DNA of 64,000 nucleotides from contig MU839837.1 of assembly GCA_030411725.1 (NCBI GenBank), positions 1,364,001-1,428,000 of the forward strand. The letters run 5' to 3'. Of the stretch, positions 8,675-19,899 are shown piece after piece (the stretch's first letter is position 1; every line of letters starts with the position of its first letter). Origin of the DNA: Echria macrotheca. Taxonomy: Eukaryota > Ascomycota > Sordariomycetes > Sordariales > Schizotheciaceae. The notes under the pieces are model-generated. The model was not told the origin of the DNA. It ran no database searches and was given only the letters and a program-made list of their open reading frames with translations. Made by a program: the position numbers and the translations under genes.

Positions 8675-10868
8675 CACAGTCTGTTGTAGTGCTTTGCCAA
8701 GCATCGTGACAAGATCTAAGTCGATGCGTACATGTATCCACGACCCAGTCCATGCTGAACCATCTCACGGAGTAGATAGGTGCCCAGTGTGATCCCTCAT
8801 CCAAATTCCAGGTCGGCAGTCAAGACCGTACGCTTCAAACCCTACTTCGCAAATATTAGAATAGATCGGGCAAGGTGCTGCTGCTGAATCATGTTCCTAG
8901 GATTGGGAGATAACGGCCGCCGCTCATCCGCAGCAACTCGAGCCTAACAACTCTAGACAGACTTTCTCTTCGCCCATGGAAACAACAAGCGCACAAATTT
9001 CTTCAGGCCTCCCTCTAGGCTGCTTACGCTCTAGACCAGCTGTGGCTGTGACAGATTTGCACTCCACGCCGATGGATGCGGCCATCTCGACCGTGAAAAG
9101 CTTCGCGTCTGTACGCGCCACCCGCATCAATTTCGAGCTGATAAGAGTCACTGGAGCTGTGGCGCGATGGATTCAGCTACCTCGGCAGACACCATCGCGA
9201 CTTCTCAAGCCGAGGCATCTTTCCTGAAAGATCGCTGGCTCTCATATTGAGTAGACACCATAAGCCTGAGCTGCATGGCATATTGTCTTGGTATACCCAG
9301 AGCATCAAGACATTTTGTCGCAGCTCTAGACAATAGGTTGTCTACACAGAGCTTGGCTGAAGACGCCTCGGCTGACTTACCGCGTTGAGATACTCTTGCG
9401 AGCGAGCCGCATCCAAGTCCTTCTATAAACTCCGTTTATTATCCACACCTTACCCATCATCCCACAAATGACTTACCGTGCCTCTCGCTTGTTACCCCAA
9501 CCCGGGAGGATGGGAGCAACCCTGTGTGTCTCGGCAGGCGGTTGCGTGCTCTCAGTGCCGCAAGAGGTGGCACACACGCCTTCTCTCGTTCCAGGCTTTC
9601 CAGCCCCCCATCCCCACAAAGAGCTAGCGACATTTGGGGAAGGTGACCGTCTGCGGACCATGCGGGAGTTCGTCCGGGCACAATAGGACACGTGGGGACT
9701 TTTTTCTCTCTTCCTTTTTGCGGGGGAGACCCGCCGCGGACCCATTTCCTTGCGTTGGTCCATCTACATACCTCTTTAGCTCCCCGACCCAACTCTCGCA
9801 ACCAAACTTTTGGTTTCGTGATGGTGTAGGGCGCCGGCATCTTGTTGGTGAGGATGGCCGGTGTGGTCTTCCCCGCAGACCCCGCAGAGGGCAGGTTCAA
9901 GTTCCTGCAGGACGTTGGGCGACAAAGTGCCGAGGTATTGGAGATCAGATCCGCGATCAGGGCGGGCTTGTGACTGGCTGCAGGCGGTAAGCCTATCGAG
10001 ATCGGTTTTGGGGAGAAACCCGGAGAAATCCGTCCTGTAGATCTTACAAAGATTTGATGACGGGAAGAGCCACAGAAGAGGAGTGTTATTCGTAATACCG
10101 GGTCGGGCCCCGATGACAAGCTCCGGCGACGACCATGACATGTCCATGACAAGACACAAGAGAGAAGAAAAGGAGACAAGCATTGTAACGGACTCCCGCA
10201 GAACAGGAACCGAAATGTCGCCCAAGATTTTACCCGGTTTGCCGTCGCTCGCGGCTCGCATTGTCAGGTCGCAAACGAATCCAACGACCCGTCCCCAACA
10301 CGCCCAAAGCGGAAGCTCCCAGCCCGGCGCGTTACGCCCAAGGTTCTCTGCAGAACAATTCCGGCCCGCCAGAAGCACTCTCCAAGAAATGCGCTTCGCG
10401 GCGTAGTTGCGGATTTGGGACTGTTATCCGCTGCCACGGCTCCCAGATGACCTCCTGTCCCGTCGCGATCCTGGCGACGAAGGGCGGTGACAGTGAGCTA
10501 GATGCCGACGATGTCACGCTGCGGGCTTGAGAACGTTGCAGTGCCAATGCGGGGAATGCCTGCTCTCGGCTGGCCAGCTTTGTTGTTCCTCCTCCTCCTC
10601 TCCATGCCTGGTGGAGATATCACAATTCAACATTTTTTTGGTGGATGTCGACACTTTTTTCGGTGTGTGGGAGGGTGGTGGTGGTGATGGTGCAGAGGGT
10701 ACCTAGGCTGCAGACCAATGTACGGATACGAGATGGGGGGGGAAGAGGACGAAGAAAAAATAGTATATAATTCCTAGTTGCCTCTTAGTTTGTGATAGAC
10801 TCGGACGGACTCAGACAGACAGACAGACGCAAAGCACAAGACCACTCACCTAGCCACCTTAGCCCAGC
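8675..10868. other. Long intergenic region upstream of the cutinase; no supported gene
   Basis: Two large overlapping minus-strand frames (10179-9457 and 10378-9776) and several plus-strand frames overlap one another; none shows a family motif. Plus-strand segments near 9854-9976 and 9980-10058 read like protein (AGVVFPADPAEGRF, and GGKPIEIGFG after a stop), hinting at a decayed gene. From 10620 to 10860 the DNA is low-complexity promoter sequence with GACA repeats next to the cutinase start. Confidence 0.4.
10764..10770 (+). promoter_or_regulatory. TATA box of the cutinase gene
   Basis: TATATAA, 99 bases before ATG 10869, followed by a CAGACAGACA-type leader. Confidence 0.55.
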
Positions 10869-11708
10869 ATGAAGTTCCTCGCCGCTCTCTCCGCTCTCGC
10901 CGGGCTGGTCTCGGCCATGCCTACTAGCGTGAACCTCCATGCGGAGGAAATCCGGTCGTGGGAGCTGCTCGAGGCGTATGCCCGTCTCGGAGCACGAGCG
11001 AGCAGCGACACCAGGAACGAGCTGCAGCAGGGCGGCACTTGCCCTCCTGTGATCTTCATCTTTGCCCGTGGCTCGACCGAGGACGGGAACTTGGTACGTT
11101 CTTGTTTACTTTGGATTGCTAAACCTGGTGCTGACATAACCCAGGGGTCCCTTGGCCCACGGGTCGCTGATGTGCTGGAAGCCAAATATGGCGGCAGCAA
11201 CGTGTGGGTGCAGGGCGTCGGTGGCGCTTACAAGGCGAACCTTCTCGACAATCTGCTCCCCGAAGGGACCACCTCCGCCGCCATCGCCGAGATGAAGACT
11301 TTGCTCTCGCTAGCCAACTCGCGCTGCCCCAGCGCCAAGATCGTGGCCGGCGGCTACAGGTACGCACTATCCCTTACAGCGGAATAGCTTCTGGGTGCAA
11401 AAACACATGTGCAGATGCTAAATTCACCAAACAGCCAAGGTGCTGCCCTGGCCGCCGCCGCCATCGGCGGAAGCAGCGCCACCATCCGCGAGCAGGTCAA
11501 GGGTGTGGTTCTGTTTGGATACACCAAGAACAAGCAGAACGGTGGAAAGATCCCCAACTATCCCGCCGACCGGCTGGCCGTGTACTGCGAGGTCGGCGAT
11601 CTCGTCTGCGACGGCACCCTGCTTGTCCTCCCTGCTCATCTTACGTATGGCGATGAGGCTGCGGATGAGGCGCCCAAGTTCTTGATTGCGCGGATTGCTG
11701 CGAGCTAG
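10869..11708 (+). CDS. Cutinase (secreted serine esterase, CE5 type)
   Basis: Exons 10869-11093, 11145-11359 and 11435-11708 encode 237 aa. Intron 1 (GTACGT...CCAG, phase 0, branch CTGAC) and intron 2 (GTACGC...ACAG) are required: the second interrupts the Ser codon of the GYSQG nucleophile motif. Residues 1-16 are a signal peptide. Conserved cutinase features are TCPPVIFIFARGSTE (residues about 58-72), GGYSQG with Ser147, GDLVC with Asp202, and PAHLTYG with His215. It should hydrolyse cutin or short-chain esters outside the cell. Four cysteines match the family's two disulfides. It is common in plant-associated and saprotrophic fungi and usually induced by cutin monomers; no regulator is seen nearby. 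Confidence 0.93.
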
Positions 11709-12543
11709 AGGTGTGGATCATGACCGGAATGAACATGTGGAATGATTTGGAATGAATGACAGGGTGGCTAAGGTAGGTAGCCCGAGGGTGAGGCGTTCTG
11801 GAGTTTACGGCCAGGTTTGCATGTATTTAGTCTCTGTCAATGATGATGTCACGCTTGCTTCCATTTTCGTCCCTTCGATATTCATCAAGTGCATGTGGTA
11901 CATGCTGCAGAGTTGGAATGGGGAACTAAATCAGCGCCTGGATGGTTTGAGGCCACCGATGCACCGTGGCTTCCGTCCTGTCTGGGGCTCTGGGAGAGAT
12001 GCCCCGGAAATCAAGTCCGAGAAATGCACTCCACAACGCTCATTGTCCCAGTCCATCATTATGGCTTATTTTTTTTCTTGGTATTTCACAAGAAGATGCA
12101 GAGCAGTGTGTTATTTTCCGCCTGGCACAAATTCTTTCGGATGTTGAAGACGCTGCAGACATAGATAGGTACATGTCGGTGCACCAGATTTTGGACTGGT
12201 CTCGACCATGTACCGGACCTCCATTCGTTTGGTGAATCACAATCAAATGATCATAAATCTTTGATGTACAATCTTAAAACAAGGCGCATAAGTACACATG
12301 TATGAATGCTTTAGCTTGCAGTCGGCTTCACATTCAGCAAAGGACACTAGTGTGCGATGTTTTTGTTATCTCAGAAGACATAGTGAGAGCACCGCAGTCA
12401 GTTCACTCTAGGCAAGCTAAGCACATAAATAGCAGCGCATGTTGCCACCAAACACTCCTTTCTCAGGTATATAAACGCATCTCCCCTAGACTTAGCTCTT
12501 CATAACGTCCTCACTTCATCAAAACCGATATCAATCGTCTGAG
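11709..12543. other. Intergenic with a 47-base hairpin
   Basis: No supported gene. At 12168-12214 GGTACATG-TCG pairs with CGACCATGTACC, with an inner CCAG/CTGG stem. A good TATA box (12468-12475) serves the next gene. Confidence 0.5.
12468..12475 (+). promoter_or_regulatory. TATA box of the acidic Ser/Asp-rich gene
   Basis: TATATAAA, 76 bases upstream of ATG 12544. Confidence 0.5.
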
Positions 12544-13369
12544 ATGTTGTTCCAGCAAATACCCGCTGGCGACTTTGAGCGCCTCCTTGAGGTTCTCTGC
12601 AGCATCAACGACAAGTTGTCAGCAATTCTCAGCGACGACTTCGTCTTGGTTAAGCGGGATCGCGTCGAGAAGGATGCTGTTCCGTCAGGGTCCGGTGAGC
12701 CCGATCGGATTGATTCCGCTTCCGGGCAGGACGACCGTTCCTCCGATGATGGCGATGATAGCGGACAAACCAATAAAGAGGAGATCCGTGATACGGAGGA
12801 CGTCGGGAGTGATGATGACGAAGACGGTGACGACTCGGACAATGAGAGCGATTCCAGCGGTTCCGACGACGACAGCAATTCCGGCGATGACAGCGGTTCC
12901 GATGATGACAGCAGCTCCGGTGATGACAGCAGTTCCGGCGACGAGAGCGACCTCGGTGAGAGCGACTTAGAAGAGAACTATTCTGATGGGAGCGACTCTG
13001 ACCTCGAAGGTCACGTTCCGCGGATTGAGGAAAATTTTGATTATCTCTTTAAGAGCCCCAAATTTCATGTGAGTTGATCTTCAATCAAATCCCCGTATCA
13101 ACGCCTGGTGCGTAAAACGGGCGGGAAAATAAATTGGAGGCTAACAACAAAAGCGCCACCCCGTGGTGAGGCGGATTCCTATCGCAAAGCTCTTGGAGAC
13201 GCCCTCAGGGGGGATGGGCTTGGAAAAGCTCTTGGAGCGATATTCGCATCCGCACGAGGATATAATAACACCGCCTACCCACCGTACGAGAGTATATACG
13301 CAGTTCCGTTTGAATGAGATCGATCGTCTGTTCGAATCACGCATTCGGAAGTGGTCCGCAATGAGTTGA
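12544..13369 (+). CDS. Acidic Ser/Asp/Gly-repeat orphan protein
   Basis: Exons 12544-13068 and 13154-13369 give 246 aa. The 85-base intron starts GTGAGT, has a CTAAC branch site at about 13141 and is phase 0. Residues 1-40 are a predicted helix (FERLLEVLCSINDKLSAIL). Residues about 50-160 are a disordered acidic tract of repeated SGDD and SDDD units. The tail is basic and helical (LFESRI near the end). The frame stops at 13367, but another frame carries straight on with helical sequence (VVRNELRRLWESG, stop near 13424), as if one base had been lost near 13345. The true C-terminus may therefore be longer, or the gene is a recent pseudogene. Family unknown; the acidic tract suggests a histone- or nucleic-acid-associated role only by analogy. 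Confidence 0.6.
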
Positions 13370-13994
13370 GGCGTCTGTGGGAATCTGGGTTCTCTGCAGG
13401 GAATAGATTGTATCTTCCTAACTAAGTCACCTTTAACTTAGTTACCTAGGTATAAGTACTGTATGGCCGTTAGAGGGGGTTTGTGTCTAGCGGGCCCGCG
13501 TGGTTAAGTGGTCGGTCGCTATGGAGTTGTATGATATTCTGCGAATTCTGGAGATCAGGAGTCTGTGGTGGAAGGAGAATGAGGCGGGGTTTGAACTTGG
13601 TAGAGATATATTTGTGGAGTGAGGAGTTTCCTTTCGACATTGGTCGTAGATGGGATCGGTACGAGTAAGGGGGTTACAGCACAGCCAAAGTCCATCAGTG
13701 TAAACACGCTCTGTAACTTTCCGGTGTGAAATGTTCTTTTACGATACTGGGTTGTTCCAGCCTCACAGCGATGAAGTCAAACACGAGTGATTCATTATAA
13801 AACGCTGCTCAGCTGGTTTTTGATTGCAATGCCGTGTCGGTTGTTCAGTTTAGGTAGGTAGTCTCGGCCAACCTCATCGCAGGCCAGCCAAGCAGACCAG
13901 AGACCACAGCGAGGAAGAACATTATCAATTTGATTTCCGAATCTACTGGAGTTGGGAAGCATTTCCAAGACAGAAAGTGCCTTCGACAACAAAA
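13370..13994. other. 3' region with exon-like fragments
   Basis: 13490-13622 is an open stretch after a TAG acceptor-like site. It reads MELYDILRILEIRSLWW and ends IFVE-stop, with spacing like the out-of-frame tail at 13345-13424 of the preceding gene. It may be an alternative last exon or a decayed duplicate. The rest looks non-coding; TAGG tracts occur at 13445 and 13850. Confidence 0.3.
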
Positions 13995-15667
13995 CTAAAC
14001 AGCCCCTGTCTTCTCAGGCACCTGTTCGATCGGATTTTTCCACTTCGAAAACTCCCTCGCCGACAACCCCAACTCAAACATGCGATCAATCTCGGCCGGC
14101 GTCCGTCCCTTCATCTCGGGCACGCAGAAATACGTGATCACAACCCCAGCCAGACACAGCCCCGCGAAGACAAAACCTGTCTTCGCTCTCAGGTCCCCCT
14201 GATCCGGGTTGAAGATATACGGCAACACGAACCCAAACAGAGCACCCACAACGCCGACATTGAACCAGGCAATCCCTTGCGCCTTTGCCCGCAGATTCAA
14301 CGCCGACGTCTCTGCACAAACAATATGCGACGCCGGCCATGCGCCCAGCCCGCAGAACACAATGACCAGAATCATCATGGCGGCCGAGTACCACACCACT
14401 ACCGGCCCCTCCCAGATCCCCGCGATGCCCATGGTGCCCCAGAACAGCGCCGCCACCGACAGCCCCGAGATCAGAAGCGGCCGTCGTCCAAACCGTGCCA
14501 GGATGGGCAGACTCGCGGCGTTAGCGAGCAGCCCACACACGATCCCCAGTATCAACACAATGACACTGAGGTTAGCCTTCATCCCCACAATCTGGATGAA
14601 ATACGACGCCTTCCCCAGCAACGTCAGCCCAAACAGCTGCGGCACAATACTCGCAAACACCACAATCATCGTCCTCCTCAGATTCCCCCTCCGAAACGAA
14701 TCCTGATACGTCGCCCGCGCCTGCGTCCTCTCCCACTCAATATTCTCTTTTAATCTCCGAATCATCCCTTCCGTATCCACCCCCTCCCCATCCAACCTCC
14801 TCTGCGCCCTAAACGCCTCCCCCTCCCTCCCCCGCCGTATCAAATAAGCCGGACTCTCGGGCACGACCAGCGCCATAACAAGCGGCAGCGCCGAAAACGG
14901 CCACTGCGACGCAAACGCCAGCACATACCCGCTTTCCCGTTCAAGGCACGCATAAATCACAGCCGCGCCAACGACCTGCCCGAGCAGCGTGAAGATCGGA
15001 AAGAAGGCCAGCAACGGGCCCCGGAGGTTCGGCGGTAAGATCTCGGACATGTGCGTCTGCGCCGTCGCCATGACCATCCCGATCGCGCCGCCCTGCAGGC
15101 CCTTGCCGGCGAGAAAAACGCCGCGGCGCGTGTCGATGTCGTCCGGCCGGTTGGAGACGAAGCAGATGGCCACGCCGACGGCGCACACGAACGAGCCGAG
15201 GGCGAGGGAGACGCGGCGGCCGAAGCGGTCTCCTACGAACCCGGAGGCGATGGCGCCCAAGGTCGAGAGGCCTGGGGATATGAAGTTCCAGAGGCCGAGC
15301 CAGAGGGAGGGGAGGATCCATTTTTCGTTGAGGAGGATGCCGAAGTCGCGTCTGTGATGGAGAGTTAGGTATGTTAGTGGAGGGTAGGGGCGAGGGAGAA
15401 GAAAAGGGGGATGACGGACTGGAAACTGGGCATGGCGGAGATGGTTCCGATTACCACGTAGTCGTAGCCGTACATGAGGATGGCCGAGGTCATGCAGAGG
15501 GAGTAGAGGGTTACGCGGCGCCATTTGATGAGGGATTGCTTGAGGGTTAGGTGGGCGAATTCATTGGTTTCAAGGGGTGAATTGTTGGGATCGGGAGAGA
15601 GGGAGGGCACAGTTTCGACGCGCTCGGTCGTGAGGGAGTTTTTGTCGGTGTCATTGCGGTCTGCCAT
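13995..15667 (-). CDS. MFS sugar porter (alpha-glucoside/hexose type)
   Basis: Exons 15667-15420 and 15351-13995 (minus) encode 534 aa. The 68-base intron has a GTCCGT donor and CACAG acceptor and splits the Gln codon of SFQ-RDFG. Upstream in-frame codons include no ATG, so Met at 15667 is the start. Family signatures: GYDYVVIG in TM1, GDRFGRR between TM2 and TM3, PESPAYL after TM6, RFGRRPLL between TM8 and TM9, and PEMKGRTPAEID after TM12. Twelve membrane segments fit the length. Probably a plasma-membrane proton symporter; resemblance of the N-terminal region to maltose permeases suggests alpha-glucosides, but substrate cannot be read reliably. Confidence 0.88.
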
Positions 15668-18043
15668 TGCGGCGTCGGCGTCGGCGGGAGGTTCAAGGTG
15701 CGATTTCTTTTTGGGTGGTTGAAATGTTGAAAGAGGAGAAAAGGGGAAGTTCAAATGTTCGCCCTCACTGTCATCTAGGATTTGTAGTGCCAGTCATCAA
15801 TAAAGAGCGGGAACTGAGGACGAGTACGGATAGGTATCGCCAAGCAAACATCAACCAGGACACAAAAGGTTGCTGAGGGAGCACAGCATTTACAAACATA
15901 TGGTAACATGTGGCAGTTGCCCGTTTGCGTCGTACCTTTCTACTTCCACACGACGCTGATAGGTCTGAATAAGCCTGCAGCACTAATTGCGCGATCCGTG
16001 AACGTAACCCAAGACCTGCTGGTGGTAGCAAACACACCTCGCAGAGTAAATTGGCCGACCGGGCATTGGCGAACTTGGCGACATCATGGCACTGGCCATG
16101 ATTGGACAGATGAGGGGTGTGATTGTCACACTGGTTCCCTGTTAAGTCGCACTGCGTAGAGTGGTAGTCTTTGCCTTCCTTTCTGGACACTAGGGCGGAC
16201 TACTAGGGGGCGACCAGCTGGAGGGGGATCGGGATGTATGCGGGGGAGTTGGCGATGACAATGAGCTTCTCCGCACCGCGAACAGTTTTCCTGGTATTTT
16301 AGAGCGAAACCAATAACATCTGACAGCTGTTCGAGTTAAGTGTGTGCTGTTGAACGATTCCTACCTAGATAGGCGTGTATTAGCGTCATGTGTCAAGTGT
16401 TTGTTGGAGACTATTGCTTCTAGCGCGGGGAATCAGGAAGTAATAACGATGCACAGGTGCTAGGGAGGATCGCCGCGAGAAACCACCATTTTTCTCAAGA
16501 TTTCTCAAAGGAAAAACAGTAGCGAGAACAGAGACTACGGTGCCAACCTCCGTCTCACCAGAGGGAGCCGAGGCCGAAATACCTATGCCACATGGACGTA
16601 TACACCGCCCTTGCATGGTCGATGTTGAACGTGCACGTAGCCAATGTCTTGTCCGGGGAGGTCTTGTAGTTTCCGTTGTCCGAGGTACTAGCCACGTCCT
16701 TGTTCATCACTGACAGCGCTCAGGCTCTGCCGGCTGAGACGACCCGGCAACAAGGAAGGCGGCTTGTCCCTGGGCTTCTGGAACGGCAAGTGTTCGTTGA
16801 CTACGCTATTCTCAGGCTCTCCCCATCGTAAAAAAAAGGAAATTTTATATGCCAAATTCGTCGTAGACAACTAGGCTGCGAGCCCACTAACAGGACCGTG
16901 AGCGTTGTCCTTGACAGGACAGCACGTACTTAAGAACTGCAAGAACTGTATCCACGCAGACGATGAATCAAGCAACCTACAAATATTACGGGTCTAAAAT
17001 TTTTGAGAGCTTTCATTTCAAACGACCGATTACATGGGAATAAGGGCATGAGGATATACAAGAGCAGCGTAGCAAGAGTTCGACGAGAAGGTGTTGACGA
17101 TAGCTTTAGGAGCCTTGCTACCTACCTACCGTCGCACCACCCCTTACCTACATCGACTTAATCATCTCAGGCCTCTGTAGATTCGTGGTTCGCGGTCCTT
17201 CTAATACCGGCATACACAGTACGTCCACAATTGAGCTGGACTACCTACCTAACCTGAACGCGTCGTACAAAAGAAAGAGGTAATGGTGAGGCGCGCAGAT
17301 CATCCACATCGTCAAAACCATGCGGCCGATGGACGGAATACGAATCCAGTTGCTGATGCCCACCGTGGAAATGGCAAACAATGGCTAAGGGTACTCTTAA
17401 TTAGCGTATGAGGCTGAACCACCTAGGCTTCTGCTGTGACGGGGCCCACCAGCAAGCTTTTGAGTGCCGGAGAGACTGCATGTGTTGGACAGATGATATG
17501 GGCTGGGCGACCCGAGATTCTGGCAAATGTTCAAATTCGCATTCCTCGGGTAACCAGTGGGCCTGCACCACAATGTTGCAGAGCACTTGGCTTAATTTGC
17601 TCCAGACGATCCAGCCAGGCCTTTGGCGTTATTTGGTCCTATGAACCGGGTGCTCCGTTCATGAATTCGGTAAGCAATAACTGCCGAGATACTCTCGGTC
17701 CCTCACGCGTTCGTAGTCCACGTACAAAGTAACGATGCAAATCCTTCGTTCCCTCACTAGGTCCCGACCCCGGCAGAAACGGGCCAATACCACAACTTCC
17801 CAATTACAGATGAGGGGTTCCGGCCTGTCGGGCGCCAGGAACCTGTGTAACGTGCAGCGTCTGCCGCGTCTCGGCACCTGTGGAAGAGTGGGTAAAGCGG
17901 CTGAGTCCGAGGGCCAGACCGATGAGCCGGCTCCTTCCAGAATACAAATAAGTACGGATGGCAGCGGGGAGTGGTAGACGTAAGGAATGACCGTACCCCA
18001 AAGTCTCTAGCTCTTTGGTAGGGAGGCATCGTAGGAAGTCGCC
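15668..18043. other. Long intergenic region, nothing supported
   Basis: About 2.4 kb between the divergent MFS and GMC genes. Only short, motif-free frames are present on both strands. CCTA/TAGG tracts occur near 16361, 17118-17130 and 17240. No terminal repeats or RNA genes were recognised. Confidence 0.55.
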
Positions 18044-19860
18044 ATGATGCTATCCACGATCGTCATCCAGGCAGTCGCCTTCGCAGCCCTAGCTGCTGCG
18101 AAGGACTATGACTACGTATGTCTTATCCTTGCACATAATTCCGAAGCTAACACGCCAAGATCATCGTCGGAGGTGGTACAGCTGGCCTCGCATTAGCCAC
18201 CCGATTAAGCACCCGCCTCCCCTCCTCCCAGATCCTCGTCCTAGAAGCCGGTCCAGCTGCAGGACCAGACGAGCTCCGTATCGCAGTCCCGGGGATGCGC
18301 GGGGCCGGCCTCGGATCCTTATACGACTGGAACTTCACCACAACAGCCCAACCTCACCTTAAAAACCGCACCGTGGACGTCAACCGCGGCAAGGTCCTAG
18401 GAGGATCGGCGGCACTGAATTACCTGTGCTATGACCGGGCCGCAGCGGCTGAGTACGATGGCTGGGGCGAGCTAATCAACGACACAAAGCGCTGGAACTG
18501 GGATGTGATGATTGGCGCCATGCTCAAGACGGAAAATTTTACCGGCAATGACGGCGACAAGCACGGCCGGACCGGACCGATCCGGACCACGTATAACCGT
18601 ATCGTGCCCGAGTTCCTGAAGACCTGGCGTCCGACGCTGCGTAGCCTTGGTATTCCGGGGAACGATGGCGGCTCACTCGGCGGGAATCCGATAGGAGCCA
18701 TGTACCAGCCGACGAATATCGATACGACAAAATGGACGAGGTCGAACAGCGCCACGGACTATCTCCCTCTTGCGGGACCAAATCTGGAGGTGCGCACCAA
18801 TACGCATGTGGCTCGGGTCGAGTTCGTCGCCGGTTCCCATCCTCTACGCGCGTCGGGGGTTGTTCTCGAAGACGGGACCAAGATCGCGGCCAAGCGCGAA
18901 GTTATCCTGTCGGCCGGTGCTGTGCAGAGTCCCAACCTGCTCGAGTTGTCAGGCATCGGACAGTCTGCAGTGCTCAAGGCGGCCGGAGTTCCAGTCCTGC
19001 GTGAGCTTGCAGGTGTGGGCGAGAACTACCAAGATCACATCCGACTATCCAACGTGTACCGCCTCAAGAGCAACTACTCGTCGTTCGACCCCATGATCTA
19101 CGACAGCGCCGGGCCCATCGCAAGCGAGCAGCTGCGGCTGTGGCTGGCCGGAAACGTGTCGTGGTACGACTACACGTCAACGGCCTACTCATTCGTGGAC
19201 TGGAGTCTCATAGGAAACGCAACCCAATCTAAGCTCCTAGGCCTCGCGCGGAACGAATCGACGAACCACGCCATCGACCGCAAGAAGCTAGAATATCTCG
19301 CCAACCCGTCCGTCCCGCAACTCGAGATCATAATGGAGAGCAACTTCGTCGGTGCGACCACGTCGTATCCCGGCAGTGGCGCCTACACAACGATCCTCAC
19401 GTCCGTGATGCACCCCTTGAGCCGGGGCACCGTGCATATCAACCCATCACGGCCACTTGGACCGCCTATTATTGACCCGCGATACCTCTCACATGAGTAT
19501 GACCGGCAGGCGCTGATCGAGGGCTCCAAGTTCGCCCGGAAAATTGCAGGTACAAAACCGATGGCGAGCATCTGGACGGCCGAGATCGAACCGGGTCCGG
19601 GTGTGCAGACCGAAAGCGAGTGGAACGAGTTCGCGACGCAAGGAATGGGCAGTTTCTATCATCCCGTCGGAACCTGTGCGATGCTCCCGGAGAAGGACGG
19701 CGGCGTAGTCGGGTCGGACTTGGTGGTATACGGCACGGCGAACCTGCGCGTGGTAGACTGCAGCATCATCCCGGTGTTGCTGTCGGCGCACATCCAGACG
19801 GCCGCGTACGGGATCGCCGAGATAGCCGCCGAGATGATTGCGTCCGCCTCTTCCGCATAG
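18044..19860 (+). CDS. GMC-family flavin oxidoreductase, secreted (AA3-like)
   Basis: Exons 18044-18115 and 18160-19860 encode 590 aa. The 44-base intron (GTATGT, branch GCTAAC, acceptor CAAG) falls just before the FAD motif. Residues 1-19 are a signal peptide, directly followed by the dinucleotide-binding IIVGGGTAGLALA. GMC signatures are present: GKVLGGSAALNYL and GAVQSPNLLELSGIG. The catalytic pair is His525 (YHPVGTC) and His568 (SAHIQTAAYG), 43 residues apart as usual. Aryl-alcohol, glucose or choline-type alcohol oxidation is possible; substrate is unknown. An extracellular member would supply H2O2 or reduce quinones during plant-polymer attack. Confidence 0.88.
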
Positions 19861-19899
19861 TATATATACCATATAGGTCTATACCATATATATCCCTCT
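19861..19899. terminator. 39-base convergent 3' spacer with TATACCATATA duplication
   Basis: The stop codons of the GMC (+) and methyltransferase (-) genes are 39 bases apart. The spacer is AT-rich with two copies of TATACCATATA about 16 bases apart. mRNA 3' ends must overlap the neighbouring gene or use this AT-rich block as efficiency element for both. Confidence 0.4.

Noticed and set aside
9457..10378. Two long minus-strand ORFs (240 and 200 codons)
   Set aside because: They overlap each other in different frames, lack recognisable features, and the composition looks like chance open frames in GC-rich DNA.
13325..13350. GTTCGAATCAC resembling a tRNA B box
   Set aside because: T-stem bases do not pair, and it lies inside the coding tail of the acidic protein.
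13499..13610. tRNA-like A box (TGGTTAAGTGG) and GTTTGAAC further on
   Set aside because: The acceptor and T stems do not pair and the spacing is wrong for a tRNA; the stretch is better read as exon-like.
13977..14753. 258-codon plus-strand ORF
   Set aside because: Antisense shadow of the MFS transporter; very rich in Arg, Pro and His as expected of a GC-rich antisense frame.
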